Virus record (IMG/VR): IMGVR_UViG_3300034180_000036
Coordinates: 1 to 56,503 of that record
DNA length: 56,503 nucleotides
Reading direction: 5' to 3' (one strand)
Source: a virus
Of this stretch, positions 42,413 to 49,196 are shown in pieces (the stretch's first letter is position 1; each line of letters begins with the position of its first letter). The notes under the pieces are model-generated. The model was not told the DNA's origin, made no database searches, and worked only from the letters and a program-made list of their open reading frames with translations. The position numbers and the translations under genes are program-made.

Positions 42413-42826
42413 TCAGCGCCCAGCGCACTCGGGACCGAAGCCGCTCTCGACGCTCGAGGGGACCGTGAGGGCCCGTCCGCACTTGCCACATCGGCCTTCG
42501 TGGTACAGCTTCGCCGGGATGTCCGCGCCCGCCTGAAGGCGCCCGAAGACCCACCCGAAGCCCTTCACCGAAGGGGCGGACGCGCTGATCGTCGAGCGCT
42601 TCCCCGGCACGAAGCGCCGGCCGTCGAAGATCGTCCCGATGAAGGTGAAGTCGGTCGTGTTGCTCGGCCCCGTGAGCACCTTCACGAAGTGAACGCCCTG
42701 CGCGTCCTTCTTCGCGGACACCTTGTAGGTGAAGCGCCCGCCGCGCTCGCTCTCGACGGTGAAGACCGCTCGCCCTGCGAGCATGAAGCTGATCGGGTTG
42801 CCGTTGATCTCGTGTCGCGTCGTCAT
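42413..42826 (-). CDS. Cassette gene, DUF6011-like C-terminal zinc motif, 137 aa
   Basis: ATG 42826 lies six bases after the P42b -10 (MTTRHEINGNPISF). Residues about 20-105 form a single-strand-rich domain (RFTYKVSAKKDAQGVHFVKV, TTDFTFIGTIFDGRRFVPGK). The C-terminus carries 'HEGRCGKCGRALTVPSSVES' followed by GFGPECA, the conserved Cys/His arrangement of DUF6011. This small phage family is of unknown function, probably zinc-binding. It is a single-gene cassette with a hairpin after its stop. Confidence 0.75.
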   Translation of the reverse strand: MTTRHEINGNPISFMLAGRAVFTVESERGGRFTYKVSAKKDAQGVHFVKVLTGPSNTTDFTFIGTIFDGRRFVPGKRSTISASAPSVKGFGWVFGRLQAGADIPAKLYHEGRCGKCGRALTVPSSVESGFGPECAGR

Positions 42827-42832
42827 GCCCCT

Positions 42833-42861
42833 GTTATACGGGCGGCCCGTCGCGAAGTCAA
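42833..42861 (-). promoter_or_regulatory. Cassette promoter P42b
   Basis: -35 TTGACT 42856-42861; spacer 17; -10 TATAAC 42833-42838; AGCA-N6-TGCT dyad upstream. AGGGGC links -10 to ATG. Confidence 0.85.
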
Positions 42862-42879
42862 GCACCGATATGCTGATTT

Positions 42880-43392
42880 TCAGACGGCGCGCGCGGGACG
42901 ACTGCGCGCGCGCTCGAGCAGGCCGGCGAGCTCGTCGGGGGGAATGGCGAGCCCGCCGGCCCGAGTCACCGCCTCGTCGAGCCGTTGGGGGGCCCGACCG
43001 ATGAACGCGAAGCCGCGCCGGATCGTTTCGACGTAGGCCGTCGACGGCTGTCCGCGCGCTTCGGGTCGGTTGTGGACGTAGACCCACAGATCCGCACCGC
43101 GCTGCGCGCCCTGCCGCACGCGAGCGGCCACGCGACTGTAGACGTGCGGCGCGCCCTCGAAGCGGTCCAGGATGTCGAGATCGGCCCTCGAGACCTCCCA
43201 AAGCACGCCGGTCGTCATCGCGCCGGCGCACTTCTCGATCGTCGCGACCGCGCCGCCCCATCCGGCCGACCGGCCGACGAAGGCGAGGCGGTGCCCGGCA
43301 AGGTCGTACACGCCACGGAAGGTGGCGGATCGGCAGCGCTGCCGCATTTGCTTGGGGTCCATGTTGGACCCGAAGGCGAAAACCAAAGGCAT
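42880..43392 (-). CDS. Gamma-glutamylcyclotransferase-like protein A, 170 aa
   Basis: ATG 43392 has AAAGGGG seven bases upstream. Residues 4-11 are VFAFGSNM, the glycine-rich GGCT loop, and Glu79 in LDRFEGAPHVYSR fits the catalytic acid. 'GVLWEVSRADLDILDRFEGA' and 'WVYVHNRPEARGQPSTAYVE' are typical. GGCT-fold enzymes release 5-oxoproline from gamma-glutamyl groups or cleave gamma-glutamyl amines. It is one of two such proteins in this window near an amidoligase, suggesting joint handling of a glutamyl-type modification. Confidence 0.82.
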   Translation of the reverse strand: MPLVFAFGSNMDPKQMRQRCRSATFRGVYDLAGHRLAFVGRSAGWGGAVATIEKCAGAMTTGVLWEVSRADLDILDRFEGAPHVYSRVAARVRQGAQRGADLWVYVHNRPEARGQPSTAYVETIRRGFAFIGRAPQRLDEAVTRAGGLAIPPDELAGLLERARSRPARAV

Positions 43393-43434
43393 TTCGAGCC
43401 CCTTTCTACCCCATCGGGTTTCGCGGCGGAAGGT

Positions 43435-43464
43435 GCGGCGGAAACTCTTCACACTTTCCGCCGC
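43435..43464. terminator. Perfect 10-bp hairpin between cassette genes
   Basis: GCGGCGGAAA (43435-43444) pairs with TTTCCGCCGC (43455-43464). It lies just past the stop of the 112-residue gene on the minus strand, in front of GGCT A, and may end that transcript. Confidence 0.6.
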
Positions 43465-43471
43465 GTGCGGC

Positions 43472-43810
43472 TCACGCGAAGCACGCGAGAAGCCGCGCCG
43501 CCGCCCGCTGGTCCATCCAGACAGGGATCGCGGGAACGAGCGAACGCGTTTCCCACTTCCGCGGCTCGAGCTCGCCGCGCAGATCGAAGACGCGGTAAGC
43601 GCGCTCGGTCATCGTGGGGGTGCGGCCGTAGCGGCCGAACTCGACGAGGCCCTTGTCGTAGAGCCCCTGAAGGACGTTCGCCGCGATCTGAACGGTCCAC
43701 AGGCCGGCCGAAACGAAGATCTCCTCGAGCGCGAGGAACTCGTCGCGCGTCACGCGCACGAGGCCGGTGTCGATCACGTTCGGGATGCTGCGCTTCGTCG
43801 TCGTCGTCAT
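43472..43810 (-). CDS. Cassette gene, winged-helix-like protein, 112 aa
   Basis: ATG 43810 is six bases after the P43 -10 and begins with four Thr codons (MTTTTKRSIPNVI). 'VTRDEFLALEEIFVSAGLWT', 'VQIAANVLQGLYDKGLVEFG' and 'RTPTMTERAYRVFDLRGELE' resemble a small winged-helix, with 'GLYDKGLVE' as the recognition part. A DNA-binding role is plausible but not proven. It is followed by a hairpin. Confidence 0.6.
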   Translation of the reverse strand: MTTTTKRSIPNVIDTGLVRVTRDEFLALEEIFVSAGLWTVQIAANVLQGLYDKGLVEFGRYGRTPTMTERAYRVFDLRGELEPRKWETRSLVPAIPVWMDQRAAARLLACFA

Positions 43811-43816
43811 GCCCCT

Positions 43817-43845
43817 GTTATGCGGCCGCGCCGACGCGAAGTCAA
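43817..43845 (-). promoter_or_regulatory. Cassette promoter P43
   Basis: -35 TTGACT 43840-43845; spacer 17; -10 CATAAC 43817-43822; AGCA-N6-TGCT dyad upstream. Confidence 0.8.
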
Positions 43846-43957
43846 GCACAAAAATGCTGGCCTTTGTCGTTTTTCTCGTCTCGCGCCTGACGCGCCGTGC
43901 GCCGTTCTGACGGCCTCGAGCGCCCGCCCCCACGCGAGGCGCGCCGAGGTCGCTCGA

Positions 43958-44626
43958 TCACTTCACGCGCACGCCTGAGACGTCCTGAGCGTGCGAGAGC
44001 GCCACGAGCCCGAGGTCGGCCACGAGCTCGAGATAGGCCGCCGCCTGAGCGCCCTTCGTCTCGCCGTCGGGCACCGCGACGACGCCGCCGCTGACGCCGG
44101 CTATCATCGCCACCGACGCAACGATCCAGTCGGCGACCGTCGCGCCGTCGTGCTCGATCCCCCACGGCTCCGCGCGCATCCGCGCGACGACGTCGAGCGC
44201 ACGTCCGACGCGGATCCGCTTCGTGTGGACGTGCTCGACGACGAGGATAGGGCCGGCCGCCGGCTCACGCCACGCGCCGCTCTCAACCCTGCGCAGGCCG
44301 CCGAGCTCGCCTCCCCACACGTAGATCCACACCATGCGGCCGTCGAGCGTGTGGCGCGCTTCGCGGCGGTACATGCCGACGTCGACACCCTCGAGCCGGT
44401 CGAGCGTCGCGAGCTCGCGCGCCGTGACGCGGAAGACCTCGCCGTGAACGAGGCGCCGGCCACCCTCGACGACCATCGGGAAGCGAGCGTTTTCGTAGAG
44501 CTCGAAACCCTCGACTGCGGCTTCGCCCCTGAACTCGGCGCGCTCGATCAGATAGTGATTCCAATGAGTTCGCATGAGCGAGCCGTAAACGAAGACGAGG
44601 TCGGTGGTCTGAATGTCGGTGGTCAT
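43958..44626 (-). CDS. Gamma-glutamylcyclotransferase-like protein B, 222 aa
   Basis: The start is ATG 44626 (MTTDIQTTD) with GAAGGGAAAG upstream. Residues 11-18 are VFVYGSLM and Glu79 in LDRLEGVDVGMYRR fits the GGCT catalytic acid. 'ARFPMVVEGGRRLVHGEVFR' and 'MVWIYVWGGELGG' agree with AIG2/GGCT proteins. The extra C-terminal 100 residues (YLELVADLGLVALSHAQDVS) are unassigned. It lies downstream of the amidoligase, separated by a hairpin. A shared role with the ligase is inferred. It has no cassette promoter of its own, yet keeps the MTT start. Confidence 0.78.
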   Translation of the reverse strand: MTTDIQTTDLVFVYGSLMRTHWNHYLIERAEFRGEAAVEGFELYENARFPMVVEGGRRLVHGEVFRVTARELATLDRLEGVDVGMYRREARHTLDGRMVWIYVWGGELGGLRRVESGAWREPAAGPILVVEHVHTKRIRVGRALDVVARMRAEPWGIEHDGATVADWIVASVAMIAGVSGGVVAVPDGETKGAQAAAYLELVADLGLVALSHAQDVSGVRVK

Positions 44627-44659
44627 GGCGATCTTTCCCTTCGATTTCAAGAGGTTGTG

Positions 44660-44681
44660 GGGGCCGGCCGAAGCCGGCCCC
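44660..44681. terminator. 9-bp hairpin with CGAA loop after the amidoligase gene
   Basis: GGGGCCGGC (44660-44668), loop CGAA, GCCGGCCCC (44673-44681). The hairpin is ten bases from the amidoligase stop, a likely transcript-ending or RNA-protecting structure. Confidence 0.65.
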
Positions 44682-44690
44682 GTGGATGCT

Positions 44691-45617
44691 TCACGCCGCG
44701 GCGCGGGCGCGGGGGGCGCGGGTCCCGCCCGGGCGATCCGACGTCCGGCTTCCGCCGCGGACCGAGCCGGGAAGCGCCGCGATCAGGTGGTCGCGAACGT
44801 TCTTGTAGTAGTCACCCGTAAGGCCGAGACGGTGGTAGAGGAACCGATACATCGTCCACTTGGCGTCGTCGTAGGAGACGGCCGCCTTCGCGACGCGGAT
44901 GTTCTTCGCGCTCTTCGCGTAGGCGACGAGGCCGAGGCAAAGCGCGATGTAGGAGCGGACCTTGCCCGCGTGCAAGGTGCCGTTAAACCAACGGAATTCG
45001 ACCGTGCCGCGGAACCACACGTTGTGGAGGTTGAGACCGGCGTAGCGCGTGCCGTCGTAGTGCGACGGCGCGGGGTTGTTGTGGCCGTACCACGCGACGT
45101 TCGCGTCGCTGAGCGTCTTCGCGCCCTTGAGAGCCTTCGCCTTCTCCTCGGTCGTGGCCTTGCAGTAGCGGGCCGCCCGCGAAGCGTGAACGCCGAGCGC
45201 GCGGGTGATCAGCTCTTCGCGGCTGTAGACCAGCGCGGCGAGGTTGCCGACCGCCTTCGCGGTGAGGCCCTGAGCGCCCACGTGGACGTGGATCCCGCAC
45301 TGCTCGTCGCAGCGCGCGCCGGCCCGACGAAGAGCGCGAACGACGCGCTGGACCGTTTCGACATCCTCGCGCCCCTGAAGGATCGGCGAGACGATCTCGG
45401 ACGAAACGCCCGAAAGCGAAGAGTCGTTCATGCAGCGCCACTTGCGGCCGTCGGCGAGGCGCACGTAGACCGACTGGTAGTAGTCGCGTCCGTGCTCGAG
45501 GATCCCGCCGAGCTCGGCCTGAATCGCCTGCGCGGCGCGGAGGTTGTTGATCCGCTTGGTCTCGATCTCGATGCCGAAGGTCAGGTTCTCAGTGGCCGCG
45601 TTGTTCGTCGTCGTCAT
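44691..45617 (-). CDS. Amidoligase-family enzyme
   Basis: ATG 45617 is six bases after the P45 -10 (MTTTNNAATEN). The 308-residue protein matches the amidoligase family (COOH-NH2 ligase, glutamine-synthetase-like fold): FGIEIETKRI near 14-23, 'SDSSLSG'-type segment SSLSGVSSEIVSPIL near 67-81, CGIHVHVG near 107-114, and FRWFNGTL later. Known relatives form amide bonds between carboxylates and amines in peptide or small-molecule synthesis, and often neighbour GGCT and GNAT genes. The tail (RGGSRTSDRPGGTRAPRARAA) is basic and disordered. Confidence 0.85.
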   Translation of the reverse strand: MTTTNNAATENLTFGIEIETKRINNLRAAQAIQAELGGILEHGRDYYQSVYVRLADGRKWRCMNDSSLSGVSSEIVSPILQGREDVETVQRVVRALRRAGARCDEQCGIHVHVGAQGLTAKAVGNLAALVYSREELITRALGVHASRAARYCKATTEEKAKALKGAKTLSDANVAWYGHNNPAPSHYDGTRYAGLNLHNVWFRGTVEFRWFNGTLHAGKVRSYIALCLGLVAYAKSAKNIRVAKAAVSYDDAKWTMYRFLYHRLGLTGDYYKNVRDHLIAALPGSVRGGSRTSDRPGGTRAPRARAAA

Positions 45618-45623
45618 GCTTTT

Positions 45624-45652
45624 GTTATACGGATTCTCTCCCGCGATATCAA
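45624..45652 (-). promoter_or_regulatory. Cassette promoter P45
   Basis: -35 TTGATA 45647-45652; spacer 17; -10 TATAAC 45624-45629; GCAT-TTTT-ATGC dyad upstream. It drives the amidoligase. Confidence 0.82.
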
Positions 45653-45745
45653 GCATAAAAATGCACGACATCGAAGAAAGTTTATTCGCGCGTCGCGTCA
45701 TCGCGCGGACTTGAGGGCCATGGACCTTGGCTGATAGAGGGAAAT

Positions 45746-45767
45746 GCCCCGCCTTGGGGGGCGGGGC
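45746..45767. terminator. 8-bp GC hairpin after the 88-aa gene
   Basis: GCCCCGCC (45746-45753) pairs with GGCGGGGC (45760-45767). On the minus strand ATTTCCC follows, giving a weak U-run. It lies just past the stop at 45778. Confidence 0.6.
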
Positions 45768-45777
45768 CCGGCCCCTG

Positions 45778-46044
45778 TCAGGCGGCGAGCGGCTCGAGCC
45801 GCTCGAAGGCCGCCGCCGCCCGCGCGGCGACGCGCAGGATCACCCCGATGTAGTAGCGGCGATGGAAGGTGTCGGCGGTCGCGCGGTGCGCCCGGCGCTG
45901 AATCGCGCGGGCTCTTCGAGCGAGGCGCCGCGCTTCGTGGGCGTCGAGGTCGTCGAGGCGAAGCCAGGCGTCGATCAGGTCGGCCTCGGCGGCCAAACGT
46001 TCCAGTTTACGGGTGGATAGGCGTCGGATGTGCGTCGTCATCAT
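45778..46044 (-). CDS. Cassette gene, small Arg/Ala-rich helical protein, 88 aa
   Basis: Two adjacent ATGs (46044 and 46041) follow P46a; the second gives MTTHIRRLSTRKL like other cassette genes. The product is a basic helical bundle: 'LAAEADLIDAWLRLDDLDAH', 'EARRLARRARAIQRRAHRAT' and 'RRYYIGVILRVAARAAAAFE'. No family was recognised. It is a single-gene unit ended by a hairpin. Confidence 0.6.
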   Translation of the reverse strand: MMTTHIRRLSTRKLERLAAEADLIDAWLRLDDLDAHEARRLARRARAIQRRAHRATADTFHRRYYIGVILRVAARAAAAFERLEPLAA

Positions 46045-46051
46045 GCCGTCG

Positions 46052-46080
46052 GTTATCCCATGACGGCAACGCAAAGTCAA
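46052..46080 (-). promoter_or_regulatory. Cassette promoter P46a, overlapping end of upstream HTH gene
   Basis: -35 TTGACT 46075-46080; spacer 17; -10 GATAAC 46052-46057. The -35 and operator lie inside the 3' end of the 86-residue HTH gene, whose stop TGA is part of the -35. CAAGC-N8-GCTTG dyad. Confidence 0.78.
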
Positions 46081-46337
46081 GCATTCAAGCGCTTGTCTTT
46101 GCGCGATTCGACCTCGCGCCGTAGAAGGTGGCAGACGGCCGACTCGGTCACGCCGAGCTCATCGGCGATCATCGCGTGCGTGGCGCCCGCGCGCGAGCGC
46201 TCGCGCGCGTACATGGCGCGGACGCGCGCGAGCTCGGCCGTTGCCTCTTTCAGCTTGGCGGTTCGCTCGCGCGCGTTGGCTTCCGCGGCGCGGGTTCGCT
46301 CGCGCATGCGCGCGACCTCGGGGGTGTCGCCGTTCAT
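46077..46337 (-). CDS. Small helix-turn-helix protein, 86 aa
   Basis: ATG 46337 overlaps the previous stop (TGATG). The N-terminal 50 residues are a coiled helix (EARTRAAEANARERTAKLKE-like repeats, MYARERSRAGA). Residues about 53-77 form a helix-turn-helix: HAMIADELGVTESAVCHLLR. It ends basic (ESRKDKRLNA). A coiled-coil dimer with HTH is a fit for a regulator binding a short dyad, which makes it a candidate for the cassette operator. Its own end encodes such an operator. The regulatory role is inference. Confidence 0.7.
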   Translation of the reverse strand: MNGDTPEVARMRERTRAAEANARERTAKLKEATAELARVRAMYARERSRAGATHAMIADELGVTESAVCHLLRREVESRKDKRLNA

Positions 46338-46759
46338 CACAGAAGCCCGACTTCGCGCAGGCGCAAGGCCCCGCGCGCGCGCAGGCGATCGGTCGTGACC
46401 ATCATGTCCCGCAAGCGCGCACAGAACGGCTCGAGCTCCGCACGTGCGGCGTCGCCGCTGACACGCCCGAGGAGCGTCACGAGGGAGTCGAGGGCGCCCG
46501 CGAAGATCAGCGAGGTCGTATCGAGCCGCCCGCCGAGCATCTCCGATTCCGGGTTATCCTCGCGGATCGCGGTCGTCCGGATCATCCCCGTCGCCACGAA
46601 GATCCGGCTCGCGAGCCCGTTCACGTTCGCCCACAACGAACCGTCGGCGGCGGCCAAGTCGACGATCGTCTTTGTGCGCATGAGCTCGAAGGCGAGATCG
46701 TCGGCCTCGGCCGCGGTCGTGATCAGGTCCCCGAGGATGTCGGTCATCTTGTCGTTCAT
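46337..46759 (-). CDS. Uncharacterised helical protein, 140 aa
   Basis: ATG 46759 (MNDKMTDILGDLITTA) is preceded by AAAGGGC. The product is mainly helical: 'EADDLAFELMRTKTIVDLAA', 'FAGALDSLVTLLGRVSGDAA' and 'FCARLRDMMVTTDRLRARGA'. No family was recognised. Its leader from P46b is about 100 bases, longer than in other cassette genes, and contains a hairpin at 46777-46795. It is coupled to the HTH gene downstream. Confidence 0.6.
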   Translation of the reverse strand: MNDKMTDILGDLITTAAEADDLAFELMRTKTIVDLAAADGSLWANVNGLASRIFVATGMIRTTAIREDNPESEMLGGRLDTTSLIFAGALDSLVTLLGRVSGDAARAELEPFCARLRDMMVTTDRLRARGALRLREVGLL

Positions 46760-46776
46760 GAAGAGCCCTTTCGGTA

Positions 46777-46795
46777 GGCGCCCCCGCGGGGCGCC
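46777..46795. other. Leader hairpin between P46b and its gene
   Basis: GGCGCCCC pairs with GGGGCGCC around CGC. It sits just upstream of the AAAGGGC ribosome site of the 140-residue gene, so it could affect translation or end some transcripts. Confidence 0.5.
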
Positions 46796-46865
46796 CGGGT
46801 TTGAGGCATGGTCCCGGACCCGGCACAGAATCGCCCGAGCCCTTCGCTTCCCCGTTGCTGATTCT

Positions 46866-46894
46866 GTTGTACGGCCAACACGCGCCGAAGTCAA
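46866..46894 (-). promoter_or_regulatory. Cassette promoter P46b
   Basis: -35 TTGACT 46889-46894; spacer 17; -10 TACAAC 46866-46871; CAAGCA-N6-TGCTTG dyad. Unlike others, the gene start is about 107 bases further on. Confidence 0.8.
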
Positions 46895-46913
46895 GCACTC
46901 GCATGCTTGTTTT

Positions 46914-47840
46914 TCACGCGCGCGCCACGGCGCGGATCACCGCGGCGGCCAACGGCGGGGGGATTGCGTTTCCGACAAGACGGGTCCCCGGCGAGAGCGC
47001 ACGCGGGAGCTTGTAGTGGTCGCCGAAGCCCTGTCCTCGCGCGAGCTCGCGCACGGTCAAGGGGCGGATCCGATCGCCCTCGACCAGGTGCCAGTGCGAT
47101 CCCACGGTCGTGATCGTCCGCATGTGACCGTCGAGCGGCACGCCCGAGCACGATGTGACGTGCTGAACGAGGAAGGTCCGCCCGTGCCGTTTGCGGCCTC
47201 GCGCGACGCGCCGTCGCACGCCGATCGGCTTCGACGCGACGGGGGCCCAACCGCCCGCGCACGGCTCGAGGATCGTCCGCACCGGCGGCGCCGGCGACCG
47301 TTCGAAAGCGAGCTCGGGATGGGCCCCGAGGAACGCCGTCACCACAACGCGATGGCGACGTTGCGGCACGCCGAAGTCGTGCGCCCACAGCTTGTGGATC
47401 CGCGCTTCGTAGCCGAGCGCCTCAAGCGCGGCGAGCCATGGCCTGAAGAGGATCCAACGCGTGAACGGGATCGTGTTCTCGACGATCAGCGCACGCGGGC
47501 GGATGACCTCGGCCGCCGTCACGACAGCCCATGCGGTGTTGCGATCCGCGTCGTGACGCATCGCCACGCGACCGGACCGATCCGCCTTGCGCCCGGGCTG
47601 ACCGCACTCCGCGTGCCCGCGGCACGAAGGCGACGCGAGGATCAGATCGCAGCCGCCGACCAGGTGTCGAAAGTCGGCCTGGTGAAGGTCTTGCACGGCG
47701 TGCTCGACCTCGGGGTGGTTCCGCGCGTGGTATTCGACCGCGAGGCGGTTGTGATTCGCGGCCCATCGCACCGGCACGCCGGCGAGGCGCGCCCCTTCGG
47801 TGAAGCCGCCGGCGCCGGCGAAGAGGTCGATCGCTTTCAT
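46914..47840 (-). CDS. C5-cytosine DNA methyltransferase (Dcm-like) with variant catalytic motif
   Basis: ATG 47840 overlaps the preceding stop (ATGA). The 308-residue protein has motif I IDLFAGAGGFTEG at 4-16, a catalytic loop LASPSCRGHAECG (Cys73) instead of the usual PPCQ, VENTIPF at 120-126 in place of ENV, QRRHRVVV (motif VIII), and VGNAIPPPLAAAV near 287 (motif X). A target region with RVARGRKRHGRTF lies between. Such enzymes transfer methyl to cytosine C5 and protect phage DNA from restriction. The PSC and ENT variants are unusual, but many phage members vary here. Confidence 0.88.
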   Translation of the reverse strand: MKAIDLFAGAGGFTEGARLAGVPVRWAANHNRLAVEYHARNHPEVEHAVQDLHQADFRHLVGGCDLILASPSCRGHAECGQPGRKADRSGRVAMRHDADRNTAWAVVTAAEVIRPRALIVENTIPFTRWILFRPWLAALEALGYEARIHKLWAHDFGVPQRRHRVVVTAFLGAHPELAFERSPAPPVRTILEPCAGGWAPVASKPIGVRRRVARGRKRHGRTFLVQHVTSCSGVPLDGHMRTITTVGSHWHLVEGDRIRPLTVRELARGQGFGDHYKLPRALSPGTRLVGNAIPPPLAAAVIRAVARA

Positions 47841-48130
47841 CGGACCGGCTCCATCATCCACGCCATGAGGTAGTTTCGGCGACGGTTCGGGAGGCTGTGC
47901 GCCGAGAAGAAAGCGACGTCGATCGCGAGCTCGGTCAGGAAGCGCGCGTAGGAGCCGGCCGAATCCGACCCGGTGCCGTCGTCGTCCCCGGCGCGGCCGG
48001 TCGTGCCGTCGACGAAGCTCTCGTCGCCGATGCCGGCTTCACGGCAGACCGCGCGGGCGCGGGCGAAGACCTGGCGGAGGGCCGGGAGGGTGGCGTTGCG
48101 GGGCGTCGTGGGGGCCGTCGTCGTCGTCAT
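47837..48130 (-). CDS. Cassette gene, helical protein, 97 aa
   Basis: ATG 48130 is six bases after the P48a -10 and starts with four Thr codons (MTTTTAPTTPRNAT). 'LPALRQVFARARAVCREAGI' and 'SYARFLTELAIDVAFFSAHS' suggest a helical protein with an acidic Gly/Asp loop between. It ends 'YLMAWMMEPVR'. No family was recognised. It is coupled to the downstream methyltransferase and may be its partner or an unrelated early protein. Confidence 0.65.
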   Translation of the reverse strand: MTTTTAPTTPRNATLPALRQVFARARAVCREAGIGDESFVDGTTGRAGDDDGTGSDSAGSYARFLTELAIDVAFFSAHSLPNRRRNYLMAWMMEPVR

Positions 48131-48136
48131 GCTTCT

Positions 48137-48165
48137 GTTGTACGGGCGTCCGGTCTCGAAGTCAA
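48137..48165 (-). promoter_or_regulatory. Cassette promoter P48a
   Basis: -35 TTGACT 48160-48165; spacer 17; -10 TACAAC 48137-48142; dyad GCA-CTTCGA-TGC. It is divergent from P48b. Confidence 0.85.
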
Positions 48166-48220
48166 GCATCGAAGTGCAAAACTTTTCGTCCGCCCCTCGA
48201 AGAATTGTGCATTTGCATGC

Positions 48221-48249
48221 TTGACTTCGCCGCGCGGTGGCCGTACAAC
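48221..48249 (+). promoter_or_regulatory. Cassette promoter P48b (plus strand)
   Basis: -35 TTGACT 48221-48226; spacer 17; -10 TACAAC 48244-48249; dyad GCAT-TTGC-ATGC at 48209-48220. It drives the 54-residue gene. Confidence 0.85.
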
Positions 48250-48260
48250 ACAACAGAAGC

Positions 48261-48425
48261 ATGACGACGACGGACATGACCGAGACCGACTTCGCGCCCT
48301 GGCCCGACCCCACCGACGGCGACGCCGCCGCCGCCGAAGACTTCATCGACCTCACCGCGTTTTACGCCGAGTTCCTCTCCCTCGCCTGCCGCGGCGACGA
48401 TGGGCTGTGGTATCTCGCCGACTGA
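48261..48425 (+). CDS. Cassette gene, small acidic protein, 54 aa
   Basis: ATG 48261 is 11 bases after the P48b -10 (MTTTDMTETDF). The protein is very acidic: 'TETDFAPWPDPTDGDAAAAE' then 'FIDLTAFYAEFLSLACRG'. This composition is typical of phage DNA-mimic or small inhibitor proteins, but nothing specific was recognised. It is one of three cassette-type genes on the plus strand. Confidence 0.65.
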   Translation: MTTTDMTETDFAPWPDPTDGDAAAAEDFIDLTAFYAEFLSLACRGDDGLWYLAD

Positions 48426-48478
48426 GCGAGTGCGCCGAGGGCTTTGCGTCGCGCGACGCGACCTGAGACGATCGCGGG

Positions 48479-48937
48479 GTGTGGTTCGACCCCGCGTTTC
48501 GCGATCCTCGAGAGCTCTTCGCGACGGCGCGCCCGACGGAGCTCCGGCGCCACGTAGGCGAGCGCGGGAAGCTCGACGTCGACCGCATCGCCTACACGAC
48601 GAACGACGGCGCGCAAGTCGCGCTGCAACGCCTCAAGCCGGGCACCGCCGGGCATACCGTCTTCCACCCGCACCGCGCCCCGGTGATCGTCGCCGTCTTC
48701 CCCGGCGGCCTGTATCGTCACGGCGCCGGCGAAGGCACGTGGTACGAAACGCGAGCGCCGCACGTCTACGTGGTGAACCGCTCGCACTGGATCGAAGCGC
48801 TCGAGGGTGAGAGTTTCTCGTTTTCGGTGTGGGCGCCAGGCGGCGCCGCGGAGCTCGAGCCGTCCTTCCGGCTCCCCGAGCACGCGGACCCCCACGGGAT
48901 CCGGACGTGGCTCGAGGAGCGCTTCGCGGACGTCTAG
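48479..48937 (+). CDS. Uncharacterised, cupin-like beta protein, 152 aa
   Basis: GTG 48479 opens the frame (MWFDPAFRDPRELF). A middle region (about 60-115) reads as beta strands with His residues (HTVFHPHRAPVIVAVFPGGL, HGAGEGTWYETRAPHVYVVN) and a later 'SFSVWAPGGAAELEPSF', giving a jelly-roll impression. No family was assigned. It follows the 54-residue gene and converges on the minus-strand 80-residue gene with a four-base overlap. It lacks its own cassette. Confidence 0.55.
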   Translation: MWFDPAFRDPRELFATARPTELRRHVGERGKLDVDRIAYTTNDGAQVALQRLKPGTAGHTVFHPHRAPVIVAVFPGGLYRHGAGEGTWYETRAPHVYVVNRSHWIEALEGESFSFSVWAPGGAAELEPSFRLPEHADPHGIRTWLEERFADV

Positions 48938-49176
48938 TCGCGGACGCGGCCGATGATGTCGCCGGTCTCGACCCGCCGCTCGGATCCGAACGTGTCGCGA
49001 TACTCGCCCTTGGGGGTCACGTTCTGCATGCGCACGAGCGCGCCGACGATCTCGCCCTTGCGCTTCACGTGGCGCACGAACTTCGCGCGCCGTTTGTTCG
49101 TGCCGTTCGATGCACCTTGCCAGTGAATCTCGACGAGCTCGCCGTCGGTGAGGGTGGTGTCTGGGATCGCTGCCAT
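48934..49176 (-). CDS. Small basic beta-barrel-like protein, 80 aa
   Basis: ATG 49176 has an AAGGAAACGAAGG region upstream. The product (MAAIPDTTLTDGELVEIHWQ) continues 'KFVRHVKRKGEIVGALVRMQ' and ends 'FGSERRVETGDIIGRVRD': SH3- or OB-like strand alternation with basic residues. It is the second gene after P49a on the minus strand. No family was recognised; nucleic-acid binding is possible. Confidence 0.6.
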   Translation of the reverse strand: MAAIPDTTLTDGELVEIHWQGASNGTNKRRAKFVRHVKRKGEIVGALVRMQNVTPKGEYRDTFGSERRVETGDIIGRVRD

Positions 49177-49196
49177 TGCCTTCGTTTCCTTTCGTC

